Made by a program: the position numbers and the translations under genes. From Francisella orientalis FNO12 (GTDB lineage: Bacteria > Pseudomonadota > Gammaproteobacteria > Francisellales > Francisellaceae), in contig NZ_CP011921.2 in NCBI RefSeq assembly GCF_001042525.2, positions 1,240,001-1,304,000 of the forward strand: 64,000 bases of DNA, written 5' to 3'. The notes beneath the pieces were generated by a model. It ran no database searches. It saw nothing but the letters and a program-made list of their open reading frames with translations, and had not been told where the DNA came from. How positions within the stretch are numbered: position 1 is the stretch's first letter; the number at the start of each line of letters is the position of its first letter. This document shows positions 1 through 9,892 of the stretch, in pieces.

Positions 1-354
1 GGTAGCACTATTGAAGCGCAGGAGAATATTGCTAATGAAGTCGCTGCTAAACTTATTAAATATTCTGATAATGGTTCTACTCTAAATGCTGTAAACTTCG
101 CAGAATTATCACTACCTAGTCATACAGAGACACATAGAATATTACACATACACCAAAATATACCTGGCACTATGAATGAGCTAAACAAGATATTAGCTGC
201 AAAAAATATTAACGTTGAAGGTCAATATCTTAGAACTCTAGAAAATATTGGTTATGTTGTAATGGATATTAAATCAACTTCTGATGAAGCAAAAGATCTT
301 GTTGATGAATTCAAAAAAATCAAAACAACAATAAAAGCTCGTTTTCTTGTATAA
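1..354 (+). CDS. serA: D-3-phosphoglycerate dehydrogenase, C-terminal part (ACT domain)
   Basis: This is the 3' end of a gene that enters the window from the left and is open in frame 1 from the first base. The visible 117 residues finish the catalytic domain (GSTIEAQENIA) and then form an ACT regulatory domain (RILHIHQNIPGTMNELNKIL, then a second beta-alpha-beta half). Family knowledge: SerA oxidises 3-phosphoglycerate in the first step of serine synthesis, and the ACT domain binds serine for feedback control. The stop codon is directly followed by the ATG of tilS with no gap, so the two are probably cotranscribed. Another 2-hydroxyacid dehydrogenase with an ACT domain is the only real alternative. 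Confidence 0.88.
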   Translation, partial: GSTIEAQENIANEVAAKLIKYSDNGSTLNAVNFAELSLPSHTETHRILHIHQNIPGTMNELNKILAAKNINVEGQYLRTLENIGYVVMDIKSTSDEAKDLVDEFKKIKTTIKARFLV

Positions 355-1557
355 ATGTCTCTAGATAAAATCCGAATTATCTCCCAAATTTTAAAACACT
401 CTCCTTCTCACATAATTATCGGTTATAGTGGTGGTATAGACTCTAGTGTTTTGTTAGACATAACAAAAGATTTAGACATCCCAACTATTGCTATTTATGT
501 TAACCATAATATCCATCCTGATGCACTAGAATGGCAATTGCACTGTCAAACAACATGCCGTAATGCAAACATAAAATTCATTGCTCATTCTCTAAGTCAT
601 GCACCTAAAGGAGAAAGTTTTGAAGCTTGGGCAAGTAAACAAAGGATGGATTTCTTTATTAAGATCATGCGTCAGTATTCTAGTCCGATTCTTCTACTAG
701 GTCATCATCTAGATGATCAAGCTGAAACATTCCTAATTCAAGCAATAAGAGGATCGGGATTAGCTGGACTAGCGAGTATGCCATTCTATAAAGAATTAAA
801 TCATGGGGATGTGCTACGCCCTCTTTTAGACTATACAAAGAAAGATATCCAACAATTTGCAAAACAGCATAATATTAATTATATCTATGATGATAGTAAT
901 GAGGATATAAAATATCTCCGAAATCTTATTCGTAATAAAATAATGCCAATATTAGAGCAAATTAATCCAAATATTAGCAGAACTCTTTCTCGAAGTGCTA
1001 AGATCTGTGCAGAAAGTAGTAACATATTACAAAAGCTACTTAAGGAAAAATTACAGAAAATTTCTAAAGATAATAATCTAGTTGTCTCTGAGTTACTTAC
1101 CTTAGATAATGATATACAAAAAAGTTTAATTCATCATTGGTTTAAAGAAGCAACAAATCAAAGTCTAAAAAGTAAGCAAATCAAAGAGATACATAAAGCT
1201 CTTAATGGTGATATCCATACTGGCTGGCAGCTTGATATCAATCAACAATATCAAATATCTGTAGAATATAATCAGCTAATAATCAAAAATAATAACCTAA
1301 TAGATTTAAGCTCAGATAATAAAGATATAATTGAATGGCTCAAAAAGAAATGGAATAAGGACTTTAATGCTGAAGAAATTATAGTCCGAGAAAGACAAGC
1401 TTCTGATAAATGCGGATATCAAGGCAGAAACAAAGCAAATAAATTGAAAGTACTATTCCAAGAGCTAAAAATACCAGCATCAGAACGCTCCATAACAAAA
1501 GTTATATTACTAAATGATAAAATAATCGCAGTTTATCCTTTCTTTATCTGCAACTAA
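355..1557 (+). CDS. tilS: tRNA(Ile)-lysidine synthase
   Basis: The N-terminal PP-loop ATPase signature SGGIDSS lies at about residues 25-31, followed by the HHLDDQAET segment of the TilS/MesJ family. The C-terminal 80 residues match the small TilS C-terminal domain. At 400 residues the protein has normal length for the family. TilS adds lysine to C34 of the CAU-anticodon tRNA-Ile, so that it reads AUA rather than AUG; this matters in an AT-rich genome where AUA is common. The ATG touches the serA stop codon, implying translational coupling. The end is 5 bp from the convergent POT transporter gene. Confidence 0.95.
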   Translation: MSLDKIRIISQILKHSPSHIIIGYSGGIDSSVLLDITKDLDIPTIAIYVNHNIHPDALEWQLHCQTTCRNANIKFIAHSLSHAPKGESFEAWASKQRMDFFIKIMRQYSSPILLLGHHLDDQAETFLIQAIRGSGLAGLASMPFYKELNHGDVLRPLLDYTKKDIQQFAKQHNINYIYDDSNEDIKYLRNLIRNKIMPILEQINPNISRTLSRSAKICAESSNILQKLLKEKLQKISKDNNLVVSELLTLDNDIQKSLIHHWFKEATNQSLKSKQIKEIHKALNGDIHTGWQLDINQQYQISVEYNQLIIKNNNLIDLSSDNKDIIEWLKKKWNKDFNAEEIIVRERQASDKCGYQGRNKANKLKVLFQELKIPASERSITKVILLNDKIIAVYPFFICN

Positions 1558-1562
1558 AATTA

Positions 1563-3002
1563 TTATCTTAGTTTTTTTATAAAAAATGCGACCACAAACC
1601 ATAGTAAAATAGTCACGCCTAAGATAATCATAATATGAGTAAATAATCCTTCAAACAAATGGGCCTGCTTAACTAAATCAATATTTTCACTTACTCCTTT
1701 AAATGCAGCTAAGTCAGCAACTTTTGCCCCTATAAATCCTGCAACACTTCCTGTAAAAAGCATATATGATGCTGCTAAAAAACCTGAATATTTTTTATCT
1801 TCAATAGAGGTAATCTCAGAAAGTGCAATAGGATCTATAAATAATTCAGATACTCCTAAGAATGCCAAAGCAATAATTACTAATAATGCTGATGTTGTAC
1901 CATCCAAACTAGCATTTTTAGCAGCTATAAAGAATAAAACAAAACATGTCAGTTGGAAAATAAATCCAAATGAAAATTTTATCATCCTACCGAAATCATC
2001 ATCTAAAGACTTTACTCTTTTCCAAATCCAAGCAAGAATTAAACCTCCAAATAATATTGACAGAGAGTTCATAGAAGTGAATGTACTAGCTGGTATATCA
2101 ATCCCGAATAAATAAGTATCCACATTTCTATGTATAAATATTTCTACAGAAGTATATAACTGCTCATCAAAAACCCAAAAAACTATGCCAAAAATATAAA
2201 AAGGCAATAAAGTAACTAATGATTTACGTGTAGAAAAATCTGTTTTGATGAAAATAATTATAAAAAATAATGTTGTTATGCAAGCAGCTACGGCTAAAAG
2301 ATAACCATCAAAAAGATACTCTAAAGCAAAATAAGCAAGCACAACCATAACAACTATACTCAAAACAACTATAAAACCATTAAAATATTTAGGTAAAGGT
2401 TTCTCAGGAAAAATATCTGGAATATATTTAGAACCTAGTATAAATAAAATTAAACCAAATATCATACCAATACCAGCAACTCCAAAACCATAGTGCCAAC
2501 CATAGTAATGGACTATCAAGCCACATATCATAGGAGCGAATATACCTCCGAAATTCCCTCCTAAGTATAGTAATGTAAATGCTGAATCTTTTTTAGGATC
2601 ATGAGAACTATACTGCTGCCCCAATAGGCATGAAACGTTACTCTTGAAAAAACCATAACCACAAACTATAAAGGCCATTCCTAGATATAGTTTAGCATCT
2701 CCACCAAAACCTAAAATAATATGTCCAATAGATATAAGTGCCGCTCCATAAATAACAGCTTTCTTATACCCCAATACTCTATCTGCAACTACTCCACCAA
2801 CAATCGGTGAAAGATATACTAAGGTCACATATGCCCCAGCAATTGCATAAGAGGTTGTATCATTAAATTTAAGGTGCTCTACTAAATATAAGATTAAAAG
2901 AGCTCTCATACCATAGAAGCTAAAATATTCCCACATATATATTGCTATAATATACCATAATGCTTTAGGGTGTTTATCTGACCGATGAGTTATTTCTACC
3001 AT
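1563..3002 (-). CDS. POT/PTR family proton-coupled peptide transporter, atypical N-terminal motif
   Basis: A 479-residue integral membrane protein with about 12-14 hydrophobic segments and the POT-family layout: SFYGMRALLILYL in helix 1, GGVVADRVLGYKKAVIYGA in the helix 2-3 loop, and GGNFGG in helix 5. The family imports di- and tripeptides with protons in the inner membrane. In typical members helix 1 carries ExxER(F/Y). Here the same place reads YMWEYF, so the first Glu and the Arg are missing while the second Glu remains. The other POT gene in this window (22532) keeps EFWERF. Substrate or coupling may differ. The gene appears monocistronic. Confidence 0.85.
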   Translation of the reverse strand: MVEITHRSDKHPKALWYIIAIYMWEYFSFYGMRALLILYLVEHLKFNDTTSYAIAGAYVTLVYLSPIVGGVVADRVLGYKKAVIYGAALISIGHIILGFGGDAKLYLGMAFIVCGYGFFKSNVSCLLGQQYSSHDPKKDSAFTLLYLGGNFGGIFAPMICGLIVHYYGWHYGFGVAGIGMIFGLILFILGSKYIPDIFPEKPLPKYFNGFIVVLSIVVMVVLAYFALEYLFDGYLLAVAACITTLFFIIIFIKTDFSTRKSLVTLLPFYIFGIVFWVFDEQLYTSVEIFIHRNVDTYLFGIDIPASTFTSMNSLSILFGGLILAWIWKRVKSLDDDFGRMIKFSFGFIFQLTCFVLFFIAAKNASLDGTTSALLVIIALAFLGVSELFIDPIALSEITSIEDKKYSGFLAASYMLFTGSVAGFIGAKVADLAAFKGVSENIDLVKQAHLFEGLFTHIMIILGVTILLWFVVAFFIKKLR

Positions 3003-3185
3003 TAATTAACAAAATTTATTTATATATAAATAGATTATAAATAAACAAATTAGTCAGTGAAAGTTTAATTTCACCTATTAAAAATTATACATTGACATCA
3101 AAATATGAATGGTACCAATCTATTAAAGTTATGCTAATATCAAAACAGCTAATTATAAATAAAGATAAATAAAGAATAGTTATCA

Positions 3186-4351
3186 ATGGAATCTCTACTC
3201 AGAAAAACTTTTACCTATATTTCTCTATTACTTTTGTTATTTTCGTAATCTATAGCATGCACAGCTGTAACCCTAGTAGATAAAAAAGGTGACGTAGTAT
3301 CGGGAAGAACTATGGAATGGGCTCTTGATTGGAACTGATAACTTCTCTATATTCCTAAAAATACTTCTCATTATTTAACAGCTCCTAGTAATACTAATTT
3401 ACCGAAACAGGAATACAAATCTAAATATTCAGTACTAGCTACTGGTTTGTCAAAAGATGAACAAATTCTTGTAATTGACGGACAAAATAGTCAAGGATTA
3501 AGTCTAAGTGCAAATTATTTACCAGGTTTTACAAAATATCAAACTGTAGATAAAGATGATACTAAATACGCATCAATAATTGAATCTACAACATTTATTT
3601 TGAGTCAATTTACTAATGTTAATGAAGTCAAGCAAGCTTTAAAAGAATATAAAGTTTGGTCTGATACGAATATAGAAATTGATGGAGTATCTCCAGAAGT
3701 TCATTTTTTAATAACAGATAAAAATGGTGCTGGTTTAGTTGTTAATACATAGATGGTAAAGTTAAGTTCTACAATATAAACTCAAATGTTAAAGTAATGA
3801 CTAATGCGCCAACTTATGATTGGTAGCTACTTAATCTAAAAAATTATTTATCATTAGATAATAGAACACCTACGAATCTTAAAATCAGTGATATCATTAA
3901 TACTGAAAAACATGAAAGAACTATTCAAGATATCAGTGGTTTCTTAGGTGGTGGATTACTTGGAATTCCTGGAGATTATTCTCCTCCATCAAGATTTGTT
4001 AGAATAGCTGTAATTGCTTATTATGCAAACAATAAAAGTCCTAAAGATGATGACAGCCTTGTATCAAAAGTAACCCATATATTACATAATGTTGATATTC
4101 CAAAAGGTGTTGTAGCTGATGAAATTCAAAATAAAAAAATGTTTGATCATACAGCATACGTAGTAATTAAAGATTTAAATAATAATAATAAACTATACAT
4201 AACAACATATAACAAACCCATTAATCCTGTTATGATAGACTTAAATACTTTAGATAAAGATAATACAAAAAGCTTTGATATTATTTTAGAAAAACTACCT
4301 TTCCCAAATAATTATATTACAAATAAATTAGTTACGATGAATAAAAACTAA
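3186..4351 (+). pseudogene. Decayed choloylglycine hydrolase / linear amide C-N hydrolase (Ntn family)
   Basis: A degraded gene for an exported Ntn hydrolase (bile-salt hydrolase or penicillin V acylase superfamily). The ATG at 3186 begins a hydrophobic signal sequence that is cut by TAA at 3246. Directly after it comes the nucleophile region CTAVTLVDKKGDVVSGRTME. Two adjacent stop codons follow at about 3336-3341. The frame then continues well to TAG at about 3750, after which homology resumes in another frame (YIDGKVKFYN), with one more TAG after YDW near 3825. The last intact piece starts at 4139. The full protein would have been about 385 residues. At least four lesions make function very unlikely. 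Confidence 0.85.
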
Positions 4352-4365
4352 ACAGTATATTCTAA

Positions 4366-5424
4366 TTACTTTCTTTTCAAAAGTTTGTCATAAACCTTCT
4401 GAATTCCTTCAGCTTCATTTTGGATTTTATATTTTGATGATACCAAATCATAACCATTTTGAGCTATTTCATATCTTAATTTATCATCAGACATTAAGAT
4501 ATCTAATTTCTCAGCAATTTGTTGACTTGATTTTGGTTCAATCAAATAGGCATTTTGAGCGTCAGTAATAATCTCAGGCCAAGCACCAGCTTTAGTAGCA
4601 ATCACAGCACATTTAGATACCATAGCCTCAAGAGCTGGCAAGCCAAAACCTTCTTTATGACTAGCACAAACCACTATATCTAATGCTCTATACCAACTTG
4701 GAATCTCTTTACTATTTTTGATAAACCCTGTAAATATTATCCGATCTGACAAATCTGCCTGCTTAACTATCTGTTCTAGTTGTTTTTTGAATTCTAAATC
4801 TTTGGGTGTTGCTTCACCAATAACTACTGCTATCCAATCAGGATATTTTATTAGCATAGCTATTACTGCTTCAACAAACTCATGAGTTCCTTTAGACTTT
4901 CTGATTCTGCCAAATATTCCTATACCATATTTACCTGGTAATTTTCTACTTTGCCACTCTTGAGCCTTATTACCAGCCGGATAAAAAATTTCAGTATTAA
5001 TTCCATGCGGTACTATATAGGGTGGTCTTTCAAGATATTTTGCAGATATTTCAGATGGACATATAACTGCTTCCATTCTGTTTATATAAAATTTTGTCAG
5101 TTTTTTATGATGCCTTTGTGCTACAGAGGTAAAAACGAGTAATATTTTATATCTAAAAACGTATTTTAAGATAATCCCCACAAGCATATCGATGTTTCTA
5201 CGTGCATGCCAAATACGCCATTTATCACGCCAACACTTAAATAAAAAGTCTCTAAATCTAATCGTTTTAATACCGTTTGAATCAATATTAAAACCCATAC
5301 CTACAATATTTACTAGCTTAGCCTGCTCTGGAATCACAGCTAACATACTAGCATTAATCCCAGAAAATCTACGACCTAATGACAAGGCAATAACTTCAAT
5401 ATCTTTTATATCTTTAGTTTCCAC
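4366..5424 (-). CDS. Group 1 (GT4-type) glycosyltransferase
   Basis: A 352-residue GT-B fold glycosyltransferase. The C-terminal half has GIFGRIRKSKGTHEFVEA and the nucleotide-sugar binding EGFGLPALEAM with its Glu pair, typical of GT4. There is no signal peptide; it should act at the cytoplasmic face on a lipid-linked or core oligosaccharide. It stands beside the waaY, waaZ and waaL genes, so a role in LPS core assembly is inferred from context. The start used is GTG at 5424. There is no strong ribosome binding site in front of it, and an upstream in-frame stop limits extension. The sugar donor cannot be read from the sequence. Confidence 0.85.
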   Translation of the reverse strand: METKDIKDIEVIALSLGRRFSGINASMLAVIPEQAKLVNIVGMGFNIDSNGIKTIRFRDFLFKCWRDKWRIWHARRNIDMLVGIILKYVFRYKILLVFTSVAQRHHKKLTKFYINRMEAVICPSEISAKYLERPPYIVPHGINTEIFYPAGNKAQEWQSRKLPGKYGIGIFGRIRKSKGTHEFVEAVIAMLIKYPDWIAVVIGEATPKDLEFKKQLEQIVKQADLSDRIIFTGFIKNSKEIPSWYRALDIVVCASHKEGFGLPALEAMVSKCAVIATKAGAWPEIITDAQNAYLIEPKSSQQIAEKLDILMSDDKLRYEIAQNGYDLVSSKYKIQNEAEGIQKVYDKLLKRK

Positions 5425-5609
5425 TAATTTAATTATAATAATAGGTTATATCAGACATACTAAAGCAATATCTGATTATTTACAAGAGTCATAAAATCCA
5501 AGAAATGTAATTATTAATATTTACTGATATCTAATAATTGTAATGTAAGAATTACTGGCTTAAAGTGTTATAATGTTTTCATATATTAATTAATTGTTTA
5601 AAGTAATAG

Positions 5610-6692
5610 ATGTTCTTTTTTAAAAAAATTTGTAATATTTTTTCTTACAAAAAACCCATCATAAAAGACAATACATTTTTGCTATGGGAACCTTGTACAC
5701 ATAGTCATGCTGAAATAGTTCCTGGATTTGCAAAGTATTTACTTGATTTAGGTTATCATGTTTCTATCCTAATTAATCCTAAAAGATACAAAGAAGGATT
5801 ATTCTGTAGATTTGATAATGAAAATATCTCGTATAATAAAATGTCTAAAAGACAAATTCGCAAGTTTTTCAAAAAAAGTACTCTAGCTAATGTCCAAGGA
5901 GCACTAATCACTACCATTGGTAAACTGTATGATGGTAAAGATCTAGACCAAGCATATAACTTTTTTAATAAAAAAGCGGATAGAAATAAACTTTTCTTTG
6001 TCGAGCATGAAATTGATAGCTACTTTGATAACAATCCTGAAACACGTAAAGATATTATCACACTTAGAACAATGGACTACAAAAATGCGACTACTATAGC
6101 TGTTAACCCCCACTATTTTGGACAATTCAAACTAAATAACAAAAACTCTCTAACAACTTTTGTTACTATTGGTGCAATTTCAGAAAAAAGAAAAAGCACT
6201 AAACTGCTTGTAAATGCTGTAGAAGAACTAGTAAATACGGGTGTTACTAACTTCAAAGTTGTTGTTATTGGTAAAGGAAATATCAAAGATTTACCTACAC
6301 ACCTGCAAAAGTATTTTGATATCAAAGGACGTCTTGATTTCAAAGAAATGTATACTGAAATTGAAAAAGCTGACTTTATCCTATCAGCATACGAAGATAA
6401 TCCTGACCATATCAAATATATTACTTGTAAGACTAGTGGTACATTTCAACTTGTCTATGGTTTTCTAAAGCCAATTATTATCAGAGAAAGTTTTGCTCCA
6501 ATAAATGGTTTTAATAATGATAATGTTATACTCTATAAACAAGATGATAATTATGCAGAAGCTATGACTAAAGCAATAGAGTTATCTCAGCACGATTATT
6601 TGCAAATGCGCGAAAACCTCAAAGAATACTCAGATCAACTATATTGCCAATCACTGAAAAATTTACAATGCGAAATTAAAAATAGACATTAA
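5610..6692 (+). CDS. waaY: LPS core glycosyltransferase-like protein (WaaY of Francisella)
   Basis: A 360-residue cytoplasmic protein with the general build of a GT-B glycosyltransferase: FLLWEPCTHSHAEIVPGFA near the N-terminus and VTIGAISEKRKSTKLLVNA opening the second domain. In Francisella the gene in this place, next to the O-antigen ligase, has been named waaY and affects LPS core and O-antigen; the name here rests on that context and on my recognition, not on an alignment. It is convergent with waaZ and the two stop codons share 4 bp. The lipid-facing partner and sugar are unknown. Confidence 0.75.
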   Translation: MFFFKKICNIFSYKKPIIKDNTFLLWEPCTHSHAEIVPGFAKYLLDLGYHVSILINPKRYKEGLFCRFDNENISYNKMSKRQIRKFFKKSTLANVQGALITTIGKLYDGKDLDQAYNFFNKKADRNKLFFVEHEIDSYFDNNPETRKDIITLRTMDYKNATTIAVNPHYFGQFKLNNKNSLTTFVTIGAISEKRKSTKLLVNAVEELVNTGVTNFKVVVIGKGNIKDLPTHLQKYFDIKGRLDFKEMYTEIEKADFILSAYEDNPDHIKYITCKTSGTFQLVYGFLKPIIIRESFAPINGFNNDNVILYKQDDNYAEAMTKAIELSQHDYLQMRENLKEYSDQLYCQSLKNLQCEIKNRH

Positions 6693-7699
6693 TTCTTGAA
6701 TTGCTTTTCGTTCTTAATTATTTTTCTAATAAGAAATAAACTACGAGTTGGTTGTAATAGGATATACTTGATACCTGTCAATCTAGCCTTATTAAATTTG
6801 CCTTCAAGATATAGTGAATCACTAATATAGCGCCCTTTTCTCTTGTTAAAGAATTTTGACTTAATTCTATCAATTTTTCCAGAAGCAAAACATTTGCCAG
6901 TAAACCAGCATAGCGAATAGTTACCGGCAAAACTTTTCTTTAGATTTACATGAAGGTCTTTTTTATATGAACGATTATACTCAGGCTTTATAAACATAGT
7001 ATTTTGATGCGTATAAATTGTATCTTTTATGTATGGGAAGAGTTCAAATCTAAAATTATCTATATTATTAACACCTGAATTTAAAGGAGTCTTTTCTTGT
7101 TGACCAACTGTTAGATTAATGGCCTTACCCAATAATCCAGGTCCTGTAATACTCAAAGGATCATTACCATAAAAGCCATTCTTTGAGTTCTCCACTATCA
7201 TATCAATAGCTTTTTTTAGAAATAGATGCTTTGGCTTTGAGCATATAAATGCCTGATAAATGTAGCCATCAAACTCATAGTCTGATTTATATTTATCTTT
7301 AACTGAAGCAAACTCAATATCAAAGCATAGTGTATCATCAAGACTAACTAATAACTCTTGCTTAATATCACTATACACGCCACCATGTACGTATAGCACA
7401 CAATAGCGCCATAAGTCACATTTATATGCTCCCGGTATTATATTATCATATGCATCAAGCACATCTTTTTCAAAGTTCTCTTTTAGAAACTCGCGACATG
7501 CTTCATCATCAAAAAAATGAAACTCCCAATCAGGGTTTTTATCAATCCATGTATAAACTGCATTATACATCTCTTGACTTACTTCACTTGTTCTCCAAGT
7601 TTTAAAAATCTTTTTAGGAATGTACTGATATTCTATAGAATTTGATGATTTAGCTCTGGAGTGAATAAAAGCCGAAATTTTTTTAATAGAAGTTGACAT
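6689..7699 (-). CDS. waaZ: Capsule/LPS-type glycosyltransferase with DXD motif (WaaZ of Francisella)
   Basis: A 336-residue protein of the GT32-like sugar transferase family. It shows IPKKIFKTWRTSEV near residue 27, then GAYKCDLWRYCVLYVHGGVY with the following SDIKQEL, which is the usual donor-sugar region (the DXD-like acidic patch lies just after GGVY). The family transfers hexoses onto oligosaccharides. Position beside waaL and the name used in Francisella for this neighbour suggest LPS core synthesis. It lies 114 bp downstream of waaL on the same strand and its stop overlaps that of waaY. Confidence 0.75.
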   Translation of the reverse strand: MSTSIKKISAFIHSRAKSSNSIEYQYIPKKIFKTWRTSEVSQEMYNAVYTWIDKNPDWEFHFFDDEACREFLKENFEKDVLDAYDNIIPGAYKCDLWRYCVLYVHGGVYSDIKQELLVSLDDTLCFDIEFASVKDKYKSDYEFDGYIYQAFICSKPKHLFLKKAIDMIVENSKNGFYGNDPLSITGPGLLGKAINLTVGQQEKTPLNSGVNNIDNFRFELFPYIKDTIYTHQNTMFIKPEYNRSYKKDLHVNLKKSFAGNYSLCWFTGKCFASGKIDRIKSKFFNKRKGRYISDSLYLEGKFNKARLTGIKYILLQPTRSLFLIRKIIKNEKQFKN

Positions 7700-7813
7700 A
7701 AATAAAAGTCCTAATAGTTTAATGTTTACAAGCTAGGTTATTGCATAGTAGAACTTTAATAAATACTAACTTAAAATATAACTCTTGCCAATATGATAAT
7801 GAAGTAGAAATAA

Positions 7814-9157
7814 CTAACTGTTTTTTATAGCATTACGGTCTTTTTTGTTATCATATTTCCTTTGAGACAAGAATATTGCCGTTAAGTTTGCAAATAAAAT
7901 TATCATTATTTGTGTAGTAAAAAAATAATCAAATAAACAACCAATAAACATTGCTAATATCAATACTCTAAAATACACACGATTACGATAATCTAACCAC
8001 CGCGCCTCAACAAAAAATGCTACAAAACACAATAAAAGAGAAACTCCAGCAATAATACCTGCTCTAAAAATATAGTTGACAAACTCATCATGAGCCATAA
8101 TACCATCATTAACTACGCGAGGATCATCTCTTAGTCTTTGATTCTTGTTTATTAAAATCTTAGTACATTCAATAACATCTGTTGTATTGGTAAGATAAGG
8201 ACATCCCATTATATAAAGTTTAGGATATTCTCTTAAAACTTTGAATGAAGAACTATAGTATAGCAATCTAAGTCCTGTCGATGTCTCATACTGTTTTCTT
8301 GCATCAGTTTTATTGTAATCTTGATTAAAGAATACTCGCGATTCTTCTACAGATGTTTGTAATCTATAATGAAAAATACCCGAGAATTTATAAACAACTC
8401 CAAAGATAATATTAATTATGACAATACAGCAAGTTACAATCGTTATAAGTCGTTTTATACATAGTTTATTATTTTTAAAACTAAAATACTTCAAAGCTAT
8501 AAATGAATAATAAATAAATACCACAAATTCAATAACATAACCAGCCTTACTACGGTTTACAAAAAGGTCTATAAAAATGACCAACAAACCAGCAGCAAAC
8601 ATTAAAATCTTTGGCATCATATTTGGTATTCTAATAGCTTTACCGATAATTACTACAGCTGAAAAAGGAAAAGTCAATGCAACTATTGATTGGATAACAC
8701 TACCTCCGTGTATACCAAAATATATTTGACTAACTACAAAGTCCATGTGCAATACGTATCTAATTAGCACATACAGAGAGAATATAACTACAATGGATAA
8801 ATAAAAATTTAAGAGATAATTAGCATATTTAATATTTTTAGACAAAAAATAACTAGCAGAACACATATATAGAAATATAAATACAGGATTTGAGAACCCA
8901 AGTATTGATTTAATATTTAAATTACCACTAGCGAAAGATGCATAAATTATGCTAATATTTATCATTATTGCTGATAGCAGTAAAAACTGAAGCGACTTAT
9001 TATTTTTAAAGACTTTAAAAACTTCCTTATTTAAGAAAGAAAAAAGAATAATTAATATAAAGCCTATTGAAATAAAAAATCTAGCAAAAAAGAATATACT
9101 TACAAACATTACCAACATAAGTACAAATACTATCTTGGTATATATTTCAGATCTCAA
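7814..9157 (-). CDS. waaL: O-antigen ligase, Wzy/WaaL family membrane protein
   Basis: A 447-residue protein with about 11-12 membrane segments and one large periplasmic loop (about residues 255-350) containing several Arg, Tyr and Asp residues and the family-typical AHDEFVNYIFRAGI, in which the His is usually essential. The O-antigen ligase/polymerase family (PF04932) joins undecaprenyl-linked O-antigen to lipid A-core, or polymerises it. Genetic context with two core glycosyltransferases favours ligase. It probably forms a transcription unit with waaZ downstream. A polymerase role cannot be excluded from sequence alone. Confidence 0.85.
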   Translation of the reverse strand: MRSEIYTKIVFVLMLVMFVSIFFFARFFISIGFILIILFSFLNKEVFKVFKNNKSLQFLLLSAIMINISIIYASFASGNLNIKSILGFSNPVFIFLYMCSASYFLSKNIKYANYLLNFYLSIVVIFSLYVLIRYVLHMDFVVSQIYFGIHGGSVIQSIVALTFPFSAVVIIGKAIRIPNMMPKILMFAAGLLVIFIDLFVNRSKAGYVIEFVVFIYYSFIALKYFSFKNNKLCIKRLITIVTCCIVIINIIFGVVYKFSGIFHYRLQTSVEESRVFFNQDYNKTDARKQYETSTGLRLLYYSSSFKVLREYPKLYIMGCPYLTNTTDVIECTKILINKNQRLRDDPRVVNDGIMAHDEFVNYIFRAGIIAGVSLLLCFVAFFVEARWLDYRNRVYFRVLILAMFIGCLFDYFFTTQIMIILFANLTAIFLSQRKYDNKKDRNAIKNS

Positions 9158-9247
9158 AACTTTTCTCCTAACATAAAATAAAATTCTTACATACTACATC
9201 TTATAGTATAGCAGCTCTTGTTTTAATTAATAAAATGATTCAATCAA

Positions 9248-9793
9248 TTAAACTAAACTTTTAAAAAGTTTAAATATTTCCTTAAATGACTTATTAGGCT
9301 TTTTTTTCTCAGCCTCTTTATGATGATTTCTAATTAGTTGGCGCAATTTTTGCACATCCAGATATGGATGCTCTTGTATTAGTTTTTCTAATGTCTCATT
9401 AGCCTTTATAGGATCTAAAAGATTACTTCTAAGATTCTCCAAGCGCTGTATCATAAGATTTGCATCTTTATCTTCGTTAACCAGAACGTCATAAGCCTTA
9501 TAAATCTCTTCTAAATTATGCGTTTTGCGCAGCAATTTACCTATAAACTGTGCTTGTCTTTTCAAGGCTATCTTTTGCAAACTTTTAGCACTAATAATAT
9601 TATTTTTGAGATTTTCATCTATTGGTAGCTTACCTAACTGTTCTTTACTTAACTCAGTTAAAGATCTACCAAAATCAGTTATTTCTAGGGCATCTTTTTT
9701 TACAGATGTTTTACTTTTTACAGTTTTGTAGTGAAAGTTTTCCTCTTCGCGTTCTAAACGCTCTATTTCATCTAGATCAATTACTTTGCTCAT
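9248..9793 (-). CDS. darP: Ribosome-associated protein DarP (YjgA, DUF615)
   Basis: A 181-residue soluble basic and acidic helical protein with the YjgA/DarP pattern: a charged N-terminus, SKTSVKKDALEITDFGRSLT, then LSKEQLGKLPIDENL and KRQAQFIGKLLR. This family binds the 50S subunit and helps late ribosome assembly in proteobacteria. It is divergent from glyA with a 99-bp gap holding a (TA)n tract, where both promoters must lie. The length agrees with the family. Confidence 0.88.
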   Translation of the reverse strand: MSKVIDLDEIERLEREEENFHYKTVKSKTSVKKDALEITDFGRSLTELSKEQLGKLPIDENLKNNIISAKSLQKIALKRQAQFIGKLLRKTHNLEEIYKAYDVLVNEDKDANLMIQRLENLRSNLLDPIKANETLEKLIQEHPYLDVQKLRQLIRNHHKEAEKKKPNKSFKEIFKLFKSLV

Positions 9794-9892
9794 GGCTTAT
9801 TTTAATTTGCTTACATATATATATATAATAGAATATAATTCTAAACGTTTAATTTATTTTATCCACCTAAAAGATACCAGGAGACTACCAAT

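Noticed and set aside
680-862. Open frames on the opposite strand of tilS and of other real genes
   Set aside because: Shadow frames without ribosome binding site or protein-like composition.
3093-3098. TTGACA before the broken choloylglycine hydrolase gene
   Set aside because: No -10 box at 16-18 bases, so not called as a promoter.
9812-9830. TA repeat upstream of glyA
   Set aside because: A short simple AT tract, common in such a genome; no sign of a functional repeat beyond promoter AT richness.
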